From Leucobacter sp. (GTDB lineage Bacteria; Actinomycetota; Actinomycetes; Actinomycetales; Microbacteriaceae), in assembly GCA_017990305.1 (NCBI GenBank), contig JAGNOB010000076.1, positions 1 to 7,360 on the forward strand: a DNA stretch of 7,360 nt, in the 5' to 3' direction. Position numbers and translations under genes: made by a program. Shown here one piece after another: positions 5,563 to 7,360 of the stretch (position 1 is its first letter; the number at the start of each line of letters is the position of its first letter). The notes under the pieces were generated by a model, which worked only from the letters and a program-made list of their open reading frames with translations, was not told where the DNA came from and ran no database searches.

Positions 5563-6902
5563 TCGCTCAAGTACTCCCCCTGCTCTCCCGCCCGAGCCGC
5601 CAAGGCGCCTCGGGGATCGTGCTCCCTCTCATCGCGTTTGCGAGCGTCACCGCGCTGCTCGCTATCGTGCTCGGCGGCGCTCAGACCTTCTGGGGCTATG
5701 ACGACGACCTCGCTCCGCTCTACTGGTTCTGCGCAGCGCTCGCGCTTGTGCTCCTCGTCGTCCCACTCGTCTCGCTCGGCAGCGCTGCTGCCAGGCTGTC
5801 GGCGCGGCGACGCGACGATCGGCTCGCCGTGCTGAGGCTACTCGGCATGACCGGCCGATCCACCGCGATGCTCGCCGTGATCGAAGCGGCGAGCGTCGCC
5901 CTCGTTGGCGCGATCGTTGGCGTCATCGTTTCCTACGCAGCCGCCCCTCTCGTCGGGTTGATCCATTTCCGCGGTGAGGCGCTGGGAATCGCCGGCGTGG
6001 CGCTGCCCCCGCTGCATGCCTTGCTCGTGGTCCTCGGCGTCACCGCTGTCGCGGCACTGAGCGCCGTCTTCAGCCTGCGCCGTGTGGTGATCTCGCCCCT
6101 CGGTGTCGCGCTGAAGCAGCAGGCCCCAAAGCTCGCGTGGGTGCAGGCGCTCATCGCCGTCGCTGGCGTGCTGATCGCCGTTGTCGTCGTGAATGCGATC
6201 AACGGGTTTGGGCAGCTCGGTGGAATCATCGCCATCATCGGCGCACTCGGGTTCGCGTTCGGCATCGCGTTGCTTGCCCTCGACCTCATCGGCTCCTGGG
6301 TGCTCGGGATGTTCGGTCGTTCTCGGGTCAAGCGGGCGCAGCGCCCAGCAGACTTGCTGGCCGCCCGCCAGGTCCTCGAGTCGCCGAGGGCAGCGTGGCG
6401 GCAGGTCTCCGGTGTCGCGATGGCGAGCTTTGTCGCGGTGTTCGCGGGCTCGGGCGTCGCACTGCTCGACACTGTCGACGAGTCCGCTGCCGGCGCGGAT
6501 GCGTTTCCCGTCGCCGATATCCGAACAGGGATCATCATCACGGTGATCGCCTCGTTCGTGATGGTTGCGTGCTCGGTCGGTGTCGGCCAGGCCGCGCAGA
6601 TTCTCGACAGGCGCGATGTCTCCCAGTCGCTTGCGGTCATGGGCACCCCGTTTGAGGTGCAAGACGCAGCACGGAGGAAGGCGACGATGCTGCCGCTCCT
6701 CCTCGCTTCGCTGGGGTCAGCGATCTTGGCCGGCATCCTGGTGCTCCCGCTCCTCGGCCTCGCGATCATCATGGCGCCGCTCTCAATTGCGGTGGTGATT
6801 GGCTCGGTTGTTGCCGGAATCATGCTCGTCGTGCTCGCACTCACCGTCACGAAGCCACTGCTCCGCTCAGCAACGGCGACCGCACCCAGGGCCGCAGACT
6901 AG
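5559..6902 (+). CDS. FtsX-like ABC transporter permease, ten predicted membrane helices
   Basis: This 447-residue integral membrane protein is the partner of the upstream ATPase. ATG 5559 overlaps the ATPase stop, and AGGGGG (5546-5551) sits 7 bases before it. Hydrophobic segments lie at about residues 19-41, 53-78, 104-131, 150-173, 192-214, 221-252, 283-303, 321-345, 377-404 and 406-430. Two FtsX-type modules are visible. Each has a cytoplasmic stretch of the 'charged - LLG/MG - helix' kind: RRRDDRLAVLRLLGMTG (83-99) and LDRRDVSQSLAVMGTP (349-364). The ten-helix layout recalls BceB/YtrF-type exporters, but the loop between helices 7 and 8 is only about 17 residues, so there is no large extracellular sensor domain. 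Substrate unknown; a role in export of a peptide, lipid or antimicrobial is only a family-level guess. No two-component, PadR or TetR regulator gene lies beside it in the window. Confidence 0.88.
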   Translation: MIAQVLPLLSRPSRQGASGIVLPLIAFASVTALLAIVLGGAQTFWGYDDDLAPLYWFCAALALVLLVVPLVSLGSAAARLSARRRDDRLAVLRLLGMTGRSTAMLAVIEAASVALVGAIVGVIVSYAAAPLVGLIHFRGEALGIAGVALPPLHALLVVLGVTAVAALSAVFSLRRVVISPLGVALKQQAPKLAWVQALIAVAGVLIAVVVVNAINGFGQLGGIIAIIGALGFAFGIALLALDLIGSWVLGMFGRSRVKRAQRPADLLAARQVLESPRAAWRQVSGVAMASFVAVFAGSGVALLDTVDESAAGADAFPVADIRTGIIITVIASFVMVACSVGVGQAAQILDRRDVSQSLAVMGTPFEVQDAARRKATMLPLLLASLGSAILAGILVLPLLGLAIIMAPLSIAVVIGSVVAGIMLVVLALTVTKPLLRSATATAPRAAD

Positions 6903-6912
6903 GCGGGGGCGC

Positions 6913-6957
6913 AGCGCTCCGGCGGCGCGGGGCCATGCTCTGCCACGCCGGAGCGCT
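6913..6957. terminator. GC-rich hairpin between convergent genes, possible bidirectional terminator without a T-run
   Basis: Perfect 12-bp arms (AGCGCTCCGGCG at 6913-6924, its complement at 6946-6957) enclose a 21-base loop, beginning 11 bases after the permease stop. Its right arm touches the last base of the stop codon of the leftward coiled-coil gene. Neither strand has a T-run after the stem, so it is not a textbook intrinsic terminator. Its position between two convergent genes still suggests transcript-end formation or RNA stabilisation. Confidence 0.5.
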
Positions 6958-7360
6958 CAGGTGTCACTCGAAGCGGCGTTTGTTCCGCCGTAGTGCAGAC
7001 TGATCCCTCTGACCCAGTCATAGAGTCGACCGTCGACGCGATCGATGCGCTGCCCCAGCCGCACCTCCGAGGCTTCCGCCCTGCGTTCCGCCACCGCTAT
7101 CTGCGTGCTCAGCCGGCGTTCCGTAGTGTCGACGCTCACGCCGAAGCGCGCCTCAGCCGCGTCGACCCGCTCGCCGAACCGCATCTCAGCTTGATCAACC
7201 CTCTCGCCAAAACGCGCCTCCGCCTGGTCCACCCGCTCACTGAACCTTGCCTCTGCCTGATCTATCCGATCGCCGAGATCCGCTGCAACGTCTTCGACGC
7301 GACGCGCTACGTGGAATGACCTTACGCAGGCTTCAAACCGGGCCCCCTCGACCCGCTCGC
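6957..7360 (-). CDS. 3' part of a hendecad-repeat coiled-coil protein (5' end outside window)
   Basis: The frame ends at TGA 6957-6959 and stays open, without a stop, to the right edge of the window (133 visible residues). The GTG at 7232 is therefore probably an internal valine codon rather than the start. The protein is highly charged and built of 11-residue units such as RVDQAEARFGE. Seven consecutive units can be laid out, with V, A and F at positions 2, 5 and 9; this 3-4-4 spacing is the signature of a hendecad, right-handed or straight coiled coil. A non-repeating tail with WVRGISLHYGG closes the protein. No catalytic motif or membrane helix is visible. I do not recognise a named family. 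Such 11-mer repeats occur in unrelated rod-like, lipid-surface-binding and fibre proteins, so function is unknown. It converges on the ABC permease gene. Confidence 0.65.
   Translation of the reverse strand, partial: ERVEGARFEACVRSFHVARRVEDVAADLGDRIDQAEARFSERVDQAEARFGERVDQAEMRFGERVDAAEARFGVSVDTTERRLSTQIAVAERRAEASEVRLGQRIDRVDGRLYDWVRGISLHYGGTNAASSDT
7071..7301 (-). repeat. Seven tandem 33-bp (11-codon) units encoding hendecad repeats
   Basis: Read on the minus strand from 7301 the units are RVEDVAADLGD, RIDQAEARFSE, RVDQAEARFGE, RVDQAEMRFGE, RVDAAEARFGV, SVDTTERRLST and QIAVAERRAEA. The middle four are closest. Their codons differ a lot at third positions (for example CGG/AGG for Arg, GTG/GTT/GTC for Val), so the repeat is conserved as protein and is not a recent DNA duplication. 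Confidence 0.8.

Noticed and set aside
3447..5603. A 718-residue open frame on the minus strand ending in TyrS
   Set aside because: Only the last ~437 residues are TyrS. The upstream 281 codons are antisense to the ABC ATPase gene and the first bases of the permease gene, and have the composition of a shadow frame in GC-rich DNA.
5838..6662. Minus-strand 274-codon frame rich in Asp, Arg and His
   Set aside because: Antisense to the permease gene; the low-complexity charged composition is what the complement of hydrophobic codons gives.
6993..7319. Plus-strand 108-codon frame across the repeat region
   Set aside because: It is the mirror of the coiled-coil gene; its product is rich in Pro, Leu and His with no recognisable fold, while the minus strand gives a regular 3-4-4 hydrophobic pattern and stays open to the edge.

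Overview
The window is about 7.4 kb of GC-rich, densely packed bacterial DNA. Strong third-position G/C bias, heavy use of CTC and GCG codons, GTG starts and a possible leaderless gene suggest an actinobacterium. The protein style would fit Microbacteriaceae (Leucobacter-like), but that is an impression and not a search result. No tRNA, rRNA, CRISPR array, insertion sequence or attachment site was recognised.

Left part (1-2070): the 3' end of a cupin-domain protein, probably an XRE-type regulator, runs rightward and converges on a GntR/FCD-family repressor gene. Divergent from the repressor is a well-conserved 1-aminocyclopropane-1-carboxylate (ACC) deaminase gene, acdS. The 132-base gap between them holds a near-consensus sigma70 promoter (TTGACG-N17-TATATT) reading into acdS. 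A perfect 12-bp palindrome covers its -10 element. This looks like a self-contained inducible unit for using the plant ethylene precursor ACC as a nitrogen and carbon source, with the GntR protein as the likely local regulator.

Middle part (2067-4760): a membrane-anchored M19 dipeptidase and tyrosyl-tRNA synthetase (tyrS) both read leftward. The dipeptidase converges on acdS so tightly that the two stop codons share the bases CTAG. A strong hairpin terminator separates tyrS from the dipeptidase, so they are probably separate transcripts.

Right part (4761-7360): a two-gene ABC transporter operon reads rightward, divergent from tyrS. It encodes an MacB/LolD-type ATPase and a ten-helix FtsX-like permease, coupled by an ATGA overlap. 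A hairpin follows, and then the 3' part of a leftward gene for a hendecad-repeat coiled-coil protein whose reading frame stays open to the window edge.

Most genes are recognisable families. I see no clearly new multi-gene system. The points most worth checking are the operator/promoter architecture of acdS, the GntR protein's altered metal site, and the truncated 11-residue-repeat protein.
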